Position numbers and translations under genes: made by a program. Source: CAZXCQ01 sp964639275 (lineage in GTDB: Bacteria > Desulfobacterota > DSM-4660 > Desulfatiglandales > Desulfatiglandaceae). Taken from it: a stretch of 10,548 nucleotides of DNA. This document shows, one piece after another, positions 1 to 6,391 of the stretch (the stretch's first letter is position 1; each line of letters opens with the position of its first letter). Under the pieces are notes generated by a model. The model ran no database searches, had not been told where the DNA came from, and saw nothing but the letters and a program-made list of their open reading frames with translations. The DNA is taken from positions 1-10,548 of the forward strand of contig CAZXCQ010000218.1 in assembly GCA_964639275.1 (NCBI GenBank). Direction: 5' to 3'.

Positions 1-2
1 AT

Positions 3-77
3 CTGGTGGTTCCTGACCGACCCGGCTGGGGAACCGAACCCATAGAAGAGGCAGTCCGCAACAGACCGCCCAAGTAA
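3..77 (+). CDS. C-terminal fragment, probable mandelate racemase/muconate lactonizing (enolase superfamily) enzyme
   Basis: The window opens inside a reading frame that starts at base 3, runs 24 codons and stops at TAA 75-77. The translation begins LVVPDRPGWGTEPIEEAVRN and ends with a short basic tail. The VPDRPGWG...EEA pattern resembles the C-terminal end of mandelate racemase/muconate lactonizing enzymes, where a VPd.PGLG motif followed by an acidic segment closes the barrel domain. If correct, the gene is a sugar-acid dehydratase, racemase or cycloisomerase acting on a carboxylate. No catalytic residue is visible because only the tail is present. The other two forward frames stop earlier (base 17 and base 45), which favours this frame. 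The fragment is short, so the family call is tentative. It lies about 470 bases upstream of a carboxylate/amino-acid-type ABC transporter on the same strand. Confidence 0.5.
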   Translation: MVVPDRPGWGTEPIEEAVRNRPPK

Positions 78-127
78 TGTCAAAAAAGGGCGCAACATTT
101 GACACGACAATTTCGTTACAGTAAAAA
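78..127 (+). promoter_or_regulatory. Candidate promoter with flanking 7-bp inverted repeat
   Basis: A perfect consensus -35 hexamer TTGACA lies at 99-104, followed after 17 bases by TAAAAA (122-127), a 4-of-6 match to TATAAT. The -35 lies inside the right arm of an inverted repeat, TGTCAAA (78-84) and TTTGACA (98-104), a geometry that could let a repressor cover the -35. It would give a transcript with a leader of about 420 bases before livG. The -10 is weak, so this is a candidate only. Confidence 0.3.
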
Positions 128-150
128 GACCTGCATCAAAAACGAAACCC

Positions 151-284
151 CCATTGTCCTGGTTTTACAGGGCTAAGGTTTTACAAACCATGGTGTTAGA
201 GTCTTAGTTTCTAACTTCTCCGCAAGACGCGAGTATGTTCTATTTAGGTTAACTGTAACTTCTCAAAAACCAGGGGGTTAATGG
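151..284. repeat. Imperfect long-range inverted repeat with internal direct repeat
   Basis: CCTGGTTTT at 158-166 is the exact reverse complement of AAAACCAGG at 266-274, and the outer CCATT (151-155) matches AATGG (280-284), with unpaired bases between. Inside the left arm is a 9-base direct repeat, GGTTTTACA at 161-169 and 177-185 (16-base period). The second copy also starts a small GGTTT-tac-AAACC hairpin (177-189). The structure could form in RNA, act as a protein site, or be a decayed palindromic element. Confidence 0.35.
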
Positions 285-285
285 A

Positions 286-333
286 TTGTGCCTATCATTC
301 ACGCGAAAACGGGAGTTTAGGCGATAGGCGCAA
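286..333. repeat. 11-bp inverted repeat, possible operator or RNA stem upstream of livG
   Basis: TTGTGCCTATC (286-296) pairs with GATAGGCGCAA (323-333), 10 Watson-Crick pairs plus one G-T, with a 26-base loop. It is upstream of a second possible promoter (weak -35 TTAACC at 378-383, 16 bases, -10 GATAAT at 400-405). Position and symmetry suggest a regulator site or a leader RNA stem, but there is no direct evidence for either. Confidence 0.35.
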
Positions 334-377
334 AATATGATTTACCCGAATTTATTGAGAACTTGCAGATTTTACGG

Positions 378-405
378 TTAACCCATTTGATTCATTAGTG
401 ATAAT
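378..405 (+). promoter_or_regulatory. Weak candidate promoter for livG operon
   Basis: GATAAT at 400-405 is a 5-of-6 match to the -10 consensus. TTAACC at 378-383 is a 4-of-6 match to the -35, with a 16-base spacer. It would start transcription about 135 bases before the chosen livG start. It competes with the TTGACA-based candidate at 99-127; the sequence does not settle which is used. Confidence 0.25.
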
Positions 406-548
406 GTTTTCCCGCCTGAAGAAAAACCGAAGCGGGGAACGCTGGTTACTGACTTGGTTGCAGCCGAAGGCCGGCATCGGGTTTAAAATCTGTGGGGATT
501 CTGGGTCTTTGGAACCCTATCGGCGATATGGACAACCTGAGGATAGGC

Positions 549-1331
549 ATGGGGAAGATTCAAACCCAAGATCATATAATCCTTGAAACCAAAGGATTGA
601 CTATGGATTTTGACGGTCTGCGCGCCGTGGATGCTGTGGATTTGCAGGTGAGAAGGGGTGCAATACACTCGATTATTGGCCCCAATGGTGCAGGGAAAAC
701 AACCCTTTTCAACTGCCTGACCGGTTTCTTGAAACCAACAGCAGGTCGGATCTTTTTTGCGGGCAAAGATATTACGGGTCTTCCGAGCTATCGTATCAGT
801 GATTTTGGTATCACACGTTCATTCCAGATTACGAGCCTATTCCCGGGCCTTACTGTATTGGAGAATGTGCGAATCGCCTTGCAAGGCAGAGAAAAGGTAA
901 ATTTTGACTTTATTAGATCCCTATCGGGTCTGGGTCGGCTGGAGAAAAAGGCATGGGAGATCCTAGAATTGGTCGGACTCAAGGATTTTGGCCTGGAGAC
1001 GGCCGCCAACCTCGATTATGGCTCCAAGAGATGCCTGGAAATAGGCATTGCTCTCGGAACAAATCCGCACCTGCTTCTTTTTGATGAACCTACGAGCGGC
1101 ATGGACCCAGAGGAATCAGTTCGTATCATTGACCTTATTCAGCATATTGCCAAAGATAAAACCGTTATACTTGTAGAACATAATATCGATATGGTTCTCC
1201 AGATCTCTCACCGCGTAACTGTCCTCCATCAAGGTCAAGTGATTGCCAGCGGGACACCCGGCGAGATCCAAGACCACCAACTTGTACAGGAGGCTTACCT
1301 TGGCGGATATCGAACCCATGCTCCAAGTTGA
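549..1331 (+). CDS. livG: LivG-type ATPase of a branched-chain amino acid (HAAT) ABC transporter
   Basis: Cytoplasmic ATP-hydrolysing subunit that pairs with LivF under the LivH/LivM permeases. From the start used here the protein has 260 residues, normal for LivG (about 255). Walker A GPNGAGKTT is at residues 44-52, the Q-loop glutamine at about 93 (SFQ), Walker B LLLFDEP with catalytic Glu180 at 175-181, and the H-loop His211 in VEHN. The extended insert between Walker A and signature is typical of LivG. The ABC signature reads LDYGSKR (155-161) instead of the usual LSYGxQR, a mild oddity. The open frame extends upstream to a GTG at 492, but ATG 549 has a GAGG (539-542) six bases before it and gives an N-terminus of the family's usual length. 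The next gene overlaps its end, so translation is probably coupled. The transported substrate could be amino acids, amides or other small carboxylates. Confidence 0.93.
   Translation: MGKIQTQDHIILETKGLTMDFDGLRAVDAVDLQVRRGAIHSIIGPNGAGKTTLFNCLTGFLKPTAGRIFFAGKDITGLPSYRISDFGITRSFQITSLFPGLTVLENVRIALQGREKVNFDFIRSLSGLGRLEKKAWEILELVGLKDFGLETAANLDYGSKRCLEIGIALGTNPHLLLFDEPTSGMDPEESVRIIDLIQHIAKDKTVILVEHNIDMVLQISHRVTVLHQGQVIASGTPGEIQDHQLVQEAYLGGYRTHAPS
1288..1293 (+). promoter_or_regulatory. Strong Shine-Dalgarno AGGAGG that points to a TTG start for livF
   Basis: A perfect AGGAGG inside the end of livG lies six bases before the in-frame TTG at 1300. The first in-frame ATG after it is at 1318, 24 bases downstream of this site and with no good site of its own. 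The spacing therefore favours TTG 1300 as the livF start. Confidence 0.55.
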
Positions 1332-2013
1332 AGCAATAAAGGCTCACTATGGAGAAGGGCAGGTCCTTAACGGTATAAGTCTGTCCGTTTCTGAAGGAGA
1401 AGTCGTCTCCTTGCTGGGGAGGAACGGAACCGGAAAGTCCACGACCATCAAGACTATTATGGGCATGGTAACCGTTAGTGACGGGAGAATCCGGTTTATG
1501 CAACAGGAGGTGACAAGATTTAGACCGCACAAACTCGCCAGGCTGGGCCTGGGATACGTTCCGGAAGAAAGGCGCATCTTTGGTAGCTTAACCGTTTTGG
1601 AAAACCTGGATATTGTGAAAGGTTTAGGTGGGTCAAATTCATGGCCTTTACAGGAAGTTCTTGAGCTCTTTCCCGCACTTGCCGCGCGACAGAGATCTTT
1701 AGGCAAGCAGCTCTCTGGAGGGGAGCAACAAATGCTGGCTATTGCTCGAATTCTCCGGCAAGGAGCAAAGCTCTTGCTTTTGGATGAACCAACGGAGGGG
1801 TTGGCCCCCCTCATTGTACGTGCCATCAATAATGTGATCAAGGAGCTCAAGGGCGGGGGGCTCACCGTGCTGATAGTTGAGCAAAATTTGCTTTTTACGA
1901 TGGAAGTATCGAATCATCATTACATCATATCAAAGGGAGAGATCGTATATGAGGGCACATCTGATGAACTAAGCACTAACATTGAATTACAAAAAAGGTA
2001 CTTGACAGTCTGA
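1300..2013 (+). CDS. livF: LivF-type ATPase of a branched-chain amino acid (HAAT) ABC transporter
   Basis: Second cytoplasmic ATPase of the importer, forming the LivG/LivF heterodimer. From TTG 1300 it has 237 residues, the usual LivF size. Walker A GRNGTGKST is at residues 40-48, signature LSGGEQQ at 138-144, Walker B LLLLDEP at 158-164, then EGLAP. The switch histidine is replaced by glutamine in VEQN (194-196), which is normal for LivF. The end of the Q-loop region carries YVPEERRIF. The start is uncertain: TTG 1300 has a perfect AGGAGG six bases upstream, whereas ATG 1318 would give 231 residues but lacks a site. The frame stays open upstream to an ATG at 1243, well inside livG, which is unlikely. 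The gene overlaps livG by 32 bases (14 if ATG 1318 is used), which suggests translational coupling. Confidence 0.93.
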   Translation: MADIEPMLQVEAIKAHYGEGQVLNGISLSVSEGEVVSLLGRNGTGKSTTIKTIMGMVTVSDGRIRFMQQEVTRFRPHKLARLGLGYVPEERRIFGSLTVLENLDIVKGLGGSNSWPLQEVLELFPALAARQRSLGKQLSGGEQQMLAIARILRQGAKLLLLDEPTEGLAPLIVRAINNVIKELKGGGLTVLIVEQNLLFTMEVSNHHYIISKGEIVYEGTSDELSTNIELQKRYLTV

Positions 2014-2082
2014 CATCTCGTTACTTTTAACCTTTATGGTAGGTGGTAGGGAAACAAGAACTTTTTTTGAAAGGAGGGAGTC

Positions 2083-3363
2083 ATGAAAACAAAAAAGAAT
2101 TCAACCGGTCTTTCAAAGGGTGGTGATTCGGGTAAATTCACCAGACGTGAGTTCCTCAAAACAGCGGCGGCCACGGGAGTTGCAACCGCGGTTGCACCTC
2201 ATATCTGGATAAAGCCCGCTTGGGCTACCGAGCCCCTGAAGATTGGGGTCATGATTGATATGTCCAAGGTCTATGCCTTTCTAAATAAGCAAGACCTGCA
2301 TGCCGTCAATCTGGCCGTGGCCGATGCAGGAGGAAAGGCCCTTGGCAAACCTGTCTATGTGATCGCCCGTGACCACCGCCTGGACCCAGGCATCGCCAAT
2401 GAAAAGGCCAAGGAACTCTATGAGAAGGAAAAAGTGGATGTTATCATTGATGTGCCTCAGTCGGCCTGTTCTTTGGCAGTAAACGAGCAGTCAAAAAGAC
2501 ACAAACGTCTATTTATCTCTGTTGACTCCGGTACTTCTGAACAAGCAGGCGCAAAATGCCAATATTATGCGTTTGATTGGGCTTACGATAACTACATGCT
2601 GGCGACCGCAGCCGGGCTCTGGGCAGCTGAAAACCTGGGTAAGAAATGGTATTCAATAACAGCTGATTACGCCTGGGGTCATGATTTATTGAAAAACTTC
2701 AAAGCTGCCGTGGAAAAGAAGGGTGGAGAAATCATTGGAAATGACATGGTTGCCTTGGGAACCTCAGATTTTTCTCCTTACATAATCAAGGCAATGAATT
2801 CAGGGGCAGATGTGCTTGTGCTGCTCAATGCAGGCGGAGATACCGTGAAATCAACGAAGGCCGCCAAGCAGTTTGGCCTCAAAAAGAAAATGAAAATCCT
2901 CCATGCACTGATGTTTATTGCAAACGTAAAGGCGACTGGCATTGATGTCTATGAAGACGATTATGTAACTGCCGCATGGTATTGGAAGTCCCCAAATCCA
3001 GGCGTAGAGGATTACGTCAAACGCTTCCAGGCCCTTCAAGGTACTCCTCCTCACTGGCTAACCGCAGGCAATTATTCTGCAACTCTGCAGTATATAAAGG
3101 CTGTACAAAGGGCGAACTCCAAAGACCCGGAAAAGGTCATCGAGCAATTAGAAGACCTGGAATTCAGAGACCTTTTTGCCAACCCCGGCTACATATACAA
3201 AGAAAATCATCAACAGATCCAAGATGCCCTTATCCTACGCTGTCGGAGAAAGGATGAAGTGAAGGAAGACTGGGATTTTTTTGAGATTGTAGGAAAGGTC
3301 CCGGCCAAAGAAGCATATAGAAAACCGGAAGAGTCTGGATGCAATATGGTCAGACCGTCTTAG
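2083..3363 (+). CDS. Tat-exported periplasmic substrate-binding protein (type 1 PBP, Peripla_BP_6) of the HAAT transporter
   Basis: Captures the ligand in the periplasm and delivers it to LivH/LivM. It has 426 residues and starts after a strong AGGAGG (2072-2077). Residues 1-48 form a twin-arginine signal: TRREFLK with Arg21-Arg22, an Ala-rich stretch, and a likely cleavage after PAWA (48). The mature part starts with EPLKIGVMIDMSKVYAF, the first strand of a Leu/Ile/Val-binding-protein-type fold, and continues with features of the family such as the second-lobe strand ITADYAWGHDLLKNFKAAVEKKGGEI and a domain ending near a GYIYKENHQQ motif. Related proteins bind branched-chain amino acids, amides, aromatic acids or other carboxylates; the ligand cannot be read from the sequence. 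Tat rather than Sec export means the protein folds before export. The gene lies 69 bases after livF and is followed by a stable hairpin, an arrangement that often allows more binding protein than permease to be made. Confidence 0.92.
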   Translation: MKTKKNSTGLSKGGDSGKFTRREFLKTAAATGVATAVAPHIWIKPAWATEPLKIGVMIDMSKVYAFLNKQDLHAVNLAVADAGGKALGKPVYVIARDHRLDPGIANEKAKELYEKEKVDVIIDVPQSACSLAVNEQSKRHKRLFISVDSGTSEQAGAKCQYYAFDWAYDNYMLATAAGLWAAENLGKKWYSITADYAWGHDLLKNFKAAVEKKGGEIIGNDMVALGTSDFSPYIIKAMNSGADVLVLLNAGGDTVKSTKAAKQFGLKKKMKILHALMFIANVKATGIDVYEDDYVTAAWYWKSPNPGVEDYVKRFQALQGTPPHWLTAGNYSATLQYIKAVQRANSKDPEKVIEQLEDLEFRDLFANPGYIYKENHQQIQDALILRCRRKDEVKEDWDFFEIVGKVPAKEAYRKPEESGCNMVRPS

Positions 3364-3382
3364 GGTTTTCGGAAGACATTTT

Positions 3383-3415
3383 CAGAGGACCCAGGCGTTC
3401 TTTCTGGGTCCTCTG
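3383..3415 (+). promoter_or_regulatory. Intercistronic hairpin between binding-protein gene and livH
   Basis: CAGAGGACCCAG (3383-3394) is the exact reverse complement of CTGGGTCCTCTG (3404-3415), giving a 12-bp stem with a 9-base loop. No U-tract follows (CCCGTGCC comes next), so it is not a canonical intrinsic terminator. By analogy with stems downstream of binding-protein genes in other importer operons, it may protect the upstream mRNA from 3' exonucleases or reduce read-through into the permease genes. This role is inferred. Confidence 0.6.
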
Positions 3416-3479
3416 CCCGTGCCATTTAATCACGTTTACTTTATATTTTCCATAAATCTTCATCACTGGACTGACCTTC

Positions 3480-4355
3480 ATGGACCTTGGAACGGTAGGG
3501 ATGATGTTGTTCAATGGGCTTGTGCTGGGCTCCTATCTGGTCCTGCTAAGTCTAGGGCTTTCCATCATATTTGGAATGCTGGGCGTGGTAAATTTCGCAC
3601 AAGGTGCCCTTTATATGCTGGGGGCTTATGCTGGCTATACCTTTCTTTCAATCGGATGCAACTTTTGGTTGGCGCTTGTCTTTGCTCCATTGGTAGTGGC
3701 CTTCTTGGCATCGCTCGCTGAGCGGTTTCTGATTCGCTCAATATACAAAGAACCGGGAATCTACATTCTGTTGCTGACCTTTGGCCTGATGTTAGTGTTC
3801 GAGGAAGCCATACGCCTTGTCTATGGAGATCTCGGAAAGCCGATCAGCATTCCCGATGCTCTATCAGGCGCTGTTAACCTAGGTTTTATGTATTATCCAA
3901 CATATCGTCTGTTTATTATTGTGGCGATGATCATATGCGTCGTCGGGACATGGTTCTTTCTGATCAGAACAAAGCTAGGGGCAATCATCAGAGCCGGTAC
4001 GGATGACAGTGAGATGTTAGATGCCTTGGGAGTCAATATTTCTAAGATTTACACCGGCGTTTTTGCCTTTGGTGCTGCCCTGGCTGGTCTAGCTGGAATA
4101 TTGGCCGGACCGATCCAGGAAGTTACACCCCTTATGGGTAACGAGATTCTTGTTGAGATTTTTGTGGTTGTTGTGGTTGGCGGGTTAGGCTCCATAATCG
4201 GCTCTATCATCGCCGGTCTTCTTATTGGTGAGGTGATAACATTGGGCGTCCTATTTTGGCCGACTGCGGCCATGACACTGATATATATCTTGATGGCCAT
4301 TATCCTACTAATTCGCCCAAGAGGATTATTTGGCAGGGCCGGTTTCCACGAGTAA
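3480..4355 (+). CDS. livH: LivH-type inner-membrane permease of the HAAT transporter
   Basis: One of two membrane subunits that form the translocation path. It has 291 residues, the family's usual length, and is almost wholly hydrophobic with about eight predicted membrane spans. The N-terminal block GLSIIFGMLGVVNFAQGALY (residues 26-45) is diagnostic of LivH. The cytoplasmic coupling (EAA-like) loop is around 168-205, reading IIRAGTDDSEMLDALGVNIS and then an Ala/Gly-rich helix LAGLAGIL. A conserved VVVVGGLGSIIGSIIAGLLIG segment lies at 230-250, and the C-terminus ends LLIRPRGLFG. The ATG at 3480 has no clear Shine-Dalgarno; it is kept because it gives the normal N-terminus. The weak site plus the upstream hairpin suggests lower expression than the binding protein. 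LivM follows after 24 bases. Confidence 0.93.
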   Translation: MDLGTVGMMLFNGLVLGSYLVLLSLGLSIIFGMLGVVNFAQGALYMLGAYAGYTFLSIGCNFWLALVFAPLVVAFLASLAERFLIRSIYKEPGIYILLLTFGLMLVFEEAIRLVYGDLGKPISIPDALSGAVNLGFMYYPTYRLFIIVAMIICVVGTWFFLIRTKLGAIIRAGTDDSEMLDALGVNISKIYTGVFAFGAALAGLAGILAGPIQEVTPLMGNEILVEIFVVVVVGGLGSIIGSIIAGLLIGEVITLGVLFWPTAAMTLIYILMAIILLIRPRGLFGRAGFHE

Positions 4356-4379
4356 GTCTATTTTCGCGGCAGGCGGATA

Positions 4380-5321
4380 ATGTCATTTATTGAGACCCTA
4401 TTCAAAAAACGGGACAGGCTAATCTATTTCCTTGGATTCTTGTTTCTTGTCATAATACCTTATTTTATACCATATAAGGCCTTAGGGAGTCATATTTTGG
4501 TATTTATGCTCTTTGCTATGGCATACGACATATGTCTTGGTTATGCTGGAATGTTATCCTTTGGCCATGCCGCCTTCTTTGGAACAGGTGCCTATATAAC
4601 CGGACTATTACTCCTTCATATCAAACCAAACATACTTTTGGCCATATTTGCCGGAGTTACATTCAGCGCTGTAATCGCCTTTCCAATAGGTTTTTTGGCC
4701 ATTCGCCGACGGGGCATCTACTTTGCAATGGTCACTTTGGCTTTTGCCCAAATGGTATACTTCATCGCCTTCAAATGGAGCCGTCTAACCGGTGGCGATG
4801 ACGGTTTGCAGGGTGTCCCGCGGCCGGATCTCTTTGGCATAAGTCTTCAGTCCGAATTGAGGATCTACTACTTTATACTTGTTTTTCTACTAGTTTCGAT
4901 CTGGTTCGCCTCCAGGGTCGTTCGATCTCCATTCGGCAGATCTTTGGTTTCGATTCGCGAGAATGAGCAGCGAGCTCAGTCTATCGGTTTTAATCCGGCA
5001 AGGTTCAAACTGGTAGCCTTTGTTATTTCGGCAGGCCTCAGCGGTCTGGCGGGTAGCCTGTATTGCATCCTACAAAATTTTGTACCCCTTAGATCTTTAC
5101 ACTGGTCGGTCTCCGGGGATATTGTTATGATGACCATCTTAGGCGGTATGGGTACACTGATAGGCCCATTGTTTGGCGGCATGTTCGTGGTGATCGCAAG
5201 AGAGGTCCTGAGCACTTATACCCGGCTATGGGCTCTGATCATGGGGATACTATTCATCATTATAGTGCTTGTTTTTCGTAAAGGTGTGATCGGTGAGTTG
5301 AAAAAGAGGCATATCATTTAG
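4380..5321 (+). CDS. livM: LivM-type inner-membrane permease of the HAAT transporter
   Basis: Second membrane subunit, heterodimerising with LivH. It has 313 residues. Family features are the DICLGYAGMLSFGHAAFFGTGAY block (residues 50-72), where GYAGxLSFGHAAFFG is characteristic of LivM, then PIGFLAIRRRGIYFAMVTLAFAQM (102-125), TGGDDGLQG (137-144) and the coupling loop FGRSLVSIRENEQRAQSIGF (185-204) followed by an Ala/Gly-rich helix. The segment TILGGMGTLIGPLFG (252-266) is also typical. About eight to ten hydrophobic spans are visible, and the basic C-terminus fits a cytoplasmic end. The start has an AGGCGG-type site shortly upstream and is 24 bases after livH, so the two are co-transcribed. 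It is the last transporter gene in the window. Confidence 0.93.
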   Translation: MSFIETLFKKRDRLIYFLGFLFLVIIPYFIPYKALGSHILVFMLFAMAYDICLGYAGMLSFGHAAFFGTGAYITGLLLLHIKPNILLAIFAGVTFSAVIAFPIGFLAIRRRGIYFAMVTLAFAQMVYFIAFKWSRLTGGDDGLQGVPRPDLFGISLQSELRIYYFILVFLLVSIWFASRVVRSPFGRSLVSIRENEQRAQSIGFNPARFKLVAFVISAGLSGLAGSLYCILQNFVPLRSLHWSVSGDIVMMTILGGMGTLIGPLFGGMFVVIAREVLSTYTRLWALIMGILFIIIVLVFRKGVIGELKKRHII

Positions 5322-5440
5322 AGGGAAAAGGGGTGTCAGGCATCAAGATTTGATATAGCCATATTTTTGTGGTGAAAAATCAAGGATGACCAATGACATT
5401 GAATATTGAGGTCTGGCACCTGTCATAAAAGGAGAGAAGA
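5322..5440 (+). promoter_or_regulatory. Spacer with two possible stems between livM and the flavodoxin gene
   Basis: The spacer contains ATTTTT-gtggtg-AAAAAT (5363-5380), a 6-bp perfect hairpin flanked by TTGAT (5350-5354) and ATCAA (5379-5383). It also has a longer-range pair, GGTGTCAGGC (5332-5341) with GTCTGGCACC (5411-5420), fully paired in RNA if two G-U pairs are allowed. The second arm ends about 20 bases before the start codon at 5441, so folding could affect access to the ribosome site (AGGAGAG, 5431-5437). No good terminator or promoter is visible, so read-through from the transporter genes is possible. Confidence 0.3.
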
Positions 5441-5920
5441 ATGGGAAAAATTCTTGTTATCTACCACAGCCAGCAGTTCGGAGACACAAAGGCACTTGCG
5501 GAATCGCTTGCCGAGGGAGCGCGCGGGGCCGGTGCAGAGATCGATCTGGTTGGCACGAATGAGCGGCGTATAACGCTTGATGAATTCCTGGAAGCAGACG
5601 GGATTGGTCTTGGCACGCCAGACTATTTTTCTTACATTGCGGGTACGATAAAGAGCTTCTTTGATGATATCTATCTGTGGGACAAGGCGGGCGAATCTGT
5701 CAAGGGAAAACCGGCCGCCCTCTTCTTCTCCCACGGCGGCGGCGGGAAGGTAAAAGAGCCTTTTGAGTATCTTGCACGCAAATTTTTTGACCAGGTGGGC
5801 GAGACAGTCGAGAGCAGACGACCCACTGGCGACGAGGCCAGAAAAAAGTGCTTTGAGCTAGGCAGAGAACTGGCAAAGAGAGCCAGGAGAGAAATAAAGA
5901 AAGGGAATTCTTATGGGTGA
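5441..5920 (+). CDS. Flavodoxin-like / WrbA-like FMN protein
   Basis: Small FMN-binding electron carrier or NAD(P)H-flavin oxidoreductase; 159 residues, in the range of single-domain flavodoxins. The N-terminus is beta strand MGKILVIYHS followed by the phosphate-binding loop QQFGDTKALAESLAEG (about residues 11-26), where GDT replaces the usual GNT. The isoalloxazine loops would be GLGTPDYFSYIAGTIKSFFD (56-75) and FFSHGGGGK (95-103), both closely matching WrbA/flavodoxin-family patterns (GTP.Y...I....K.F.D and S.GG). The C-terminus is basic. The ATG follows a good AGGAGAG. Its last 8 bases overlap the next gene (HdrC-like), which implies translational coupling and a shared job: it most likely exchanges electrons with the HdrC/HdrB pair. 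No transmembrane segment or signal peptide, so cytoplasmic. Confidence 0.8.
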   Translation: MGKILVIYHSQQFGDTKALAESLAEGARGAGAEIDLVGTNERRITLDEFLEADGIGLGTPDYFSYIAGTIKSFFDDIYLWDKAGESVKGKPAALFFSHGGGGKVKEPFEYLARKFFDQVGETVESRRPTGDEARKKCFELGRELAKRARREIKKGNSYG

Positions 5921-6380
5921 GATAGACCTGGGCAAGGCAGACCCCGATTTCAGGGACCAGCTGGCCAGAGCGCCTGGTGGGGAGAAGATCCTGGCATGTT
6001 TTGTCTGCCGGACCTGTACGGCCAGTTGCCCCATATCCGCAGTGAATGAGAAGTTTAACCCGTTTCGAATCATCCGCCTGGCACTTTACGGTCTCAAAGA
6101 TGAGATCCTTCAAAACGATTTTATATGGCTCTGTTCAAGCTGTTATGCCTGCCAGGAGAGATGCCCCCAGGGGGTGAGCATTACCGATTTCATGACCCTC
6201 CTAAAGAACCTGGCCTTCAAGGAAGGGCATGCCCCTGCGGGCATACGGACACAGATGGAACTGATAAAGGATCAAGGTCGGATCTATGCCATTGATGAAT
6301 TTGACAACAAAAAACGAACCAAGGCAGGGCTGCCTCCCCTACCCACCTCATGTGATGTGGTCAAGGCCCTGCTTTCATAA
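5913..6380 (+). CDS. hdrC: HdrC-like 2[4Fe-4S] electron-transfer subunit
   Basis: Cytoplasmic ferredoxin-type subunit related to HdrC of CoB-CoM heterodisulfide reductase; 155 residues, within the small-HdrC range. Two classical cluster motifs CxxCxxCxxxCP are present: Cys29, 32, 35, 39 (CFVCRTCTASCP) and Cys74, 77, 80, 84 (CSSCYACQERCP). The spacing and the intervening NPFRIIRLALYG are HdrC-like. The tail GLPPLPTSCDVV is a segment also common in HdrC-type proteins. It passes electrons to the HdrB-type partner encoded 11 bases downstream. Upstream it overlaps the flavodoxin gene by 8 bases. Canonical HdrC in methanogens works with HdrA (FAD) and HdrB; here no HdrA gene lies in the window. In a non-methanogen the acceptor is not CoM-S-S-CoB and remains unknown. 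Confidence 0.88.
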   Translation: MGEIDLGKADPDFRDQLARAPGGEKILACFVCRTCTASCPISAVNEKFNPFRIIRLALYGLKDEILQNDFIWLCSSCYACQERCPQGVSITDFMTLLKNLAFKEGHAPAGIRTQMELIKDQGRIYAIDEFDNKKRTKAGLPPLPTSCDVVKALLS

Positions 6381-6391
6381 AGGGCGAGTTT

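Larger units (their letters stand above)
78..548. other. Noncoding, repeat-rich leader between the upstream enzyme and livG
   Basis: I find no convincing gene in this stretch. The only sizeable frame (398-586, +) has no ribosome binding site, overlaps livG and has an uncharacteristic composition. The region is AT-rich and contains several short symmetric sequences that are listed separately: TGTCAAA/TTTGACA arms at 78-104, arms at 151-166 and 266-284, a 9-base direct repeat at 161-185, and an 11-base near-perfect inverted repeat at 286-333. These fit a regulatory leader or remnants of an intergenic repeat. Their function cannot be determined from sequence alone. Confidence 0.6.

Noticed and set aside
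398..586. 62-codon ORF overlapping the 5' end of livG
   Set aside because: No ribosome binding site, no recognisable motif, and it overlaps a real gene in another frame.
1243..1299. Upstream extension of livF to ATG 1243
   Set aside because: It lies deep inside livG, gives an unusual N-terminus, and the AGGAGG at 1288 is downstream of it.
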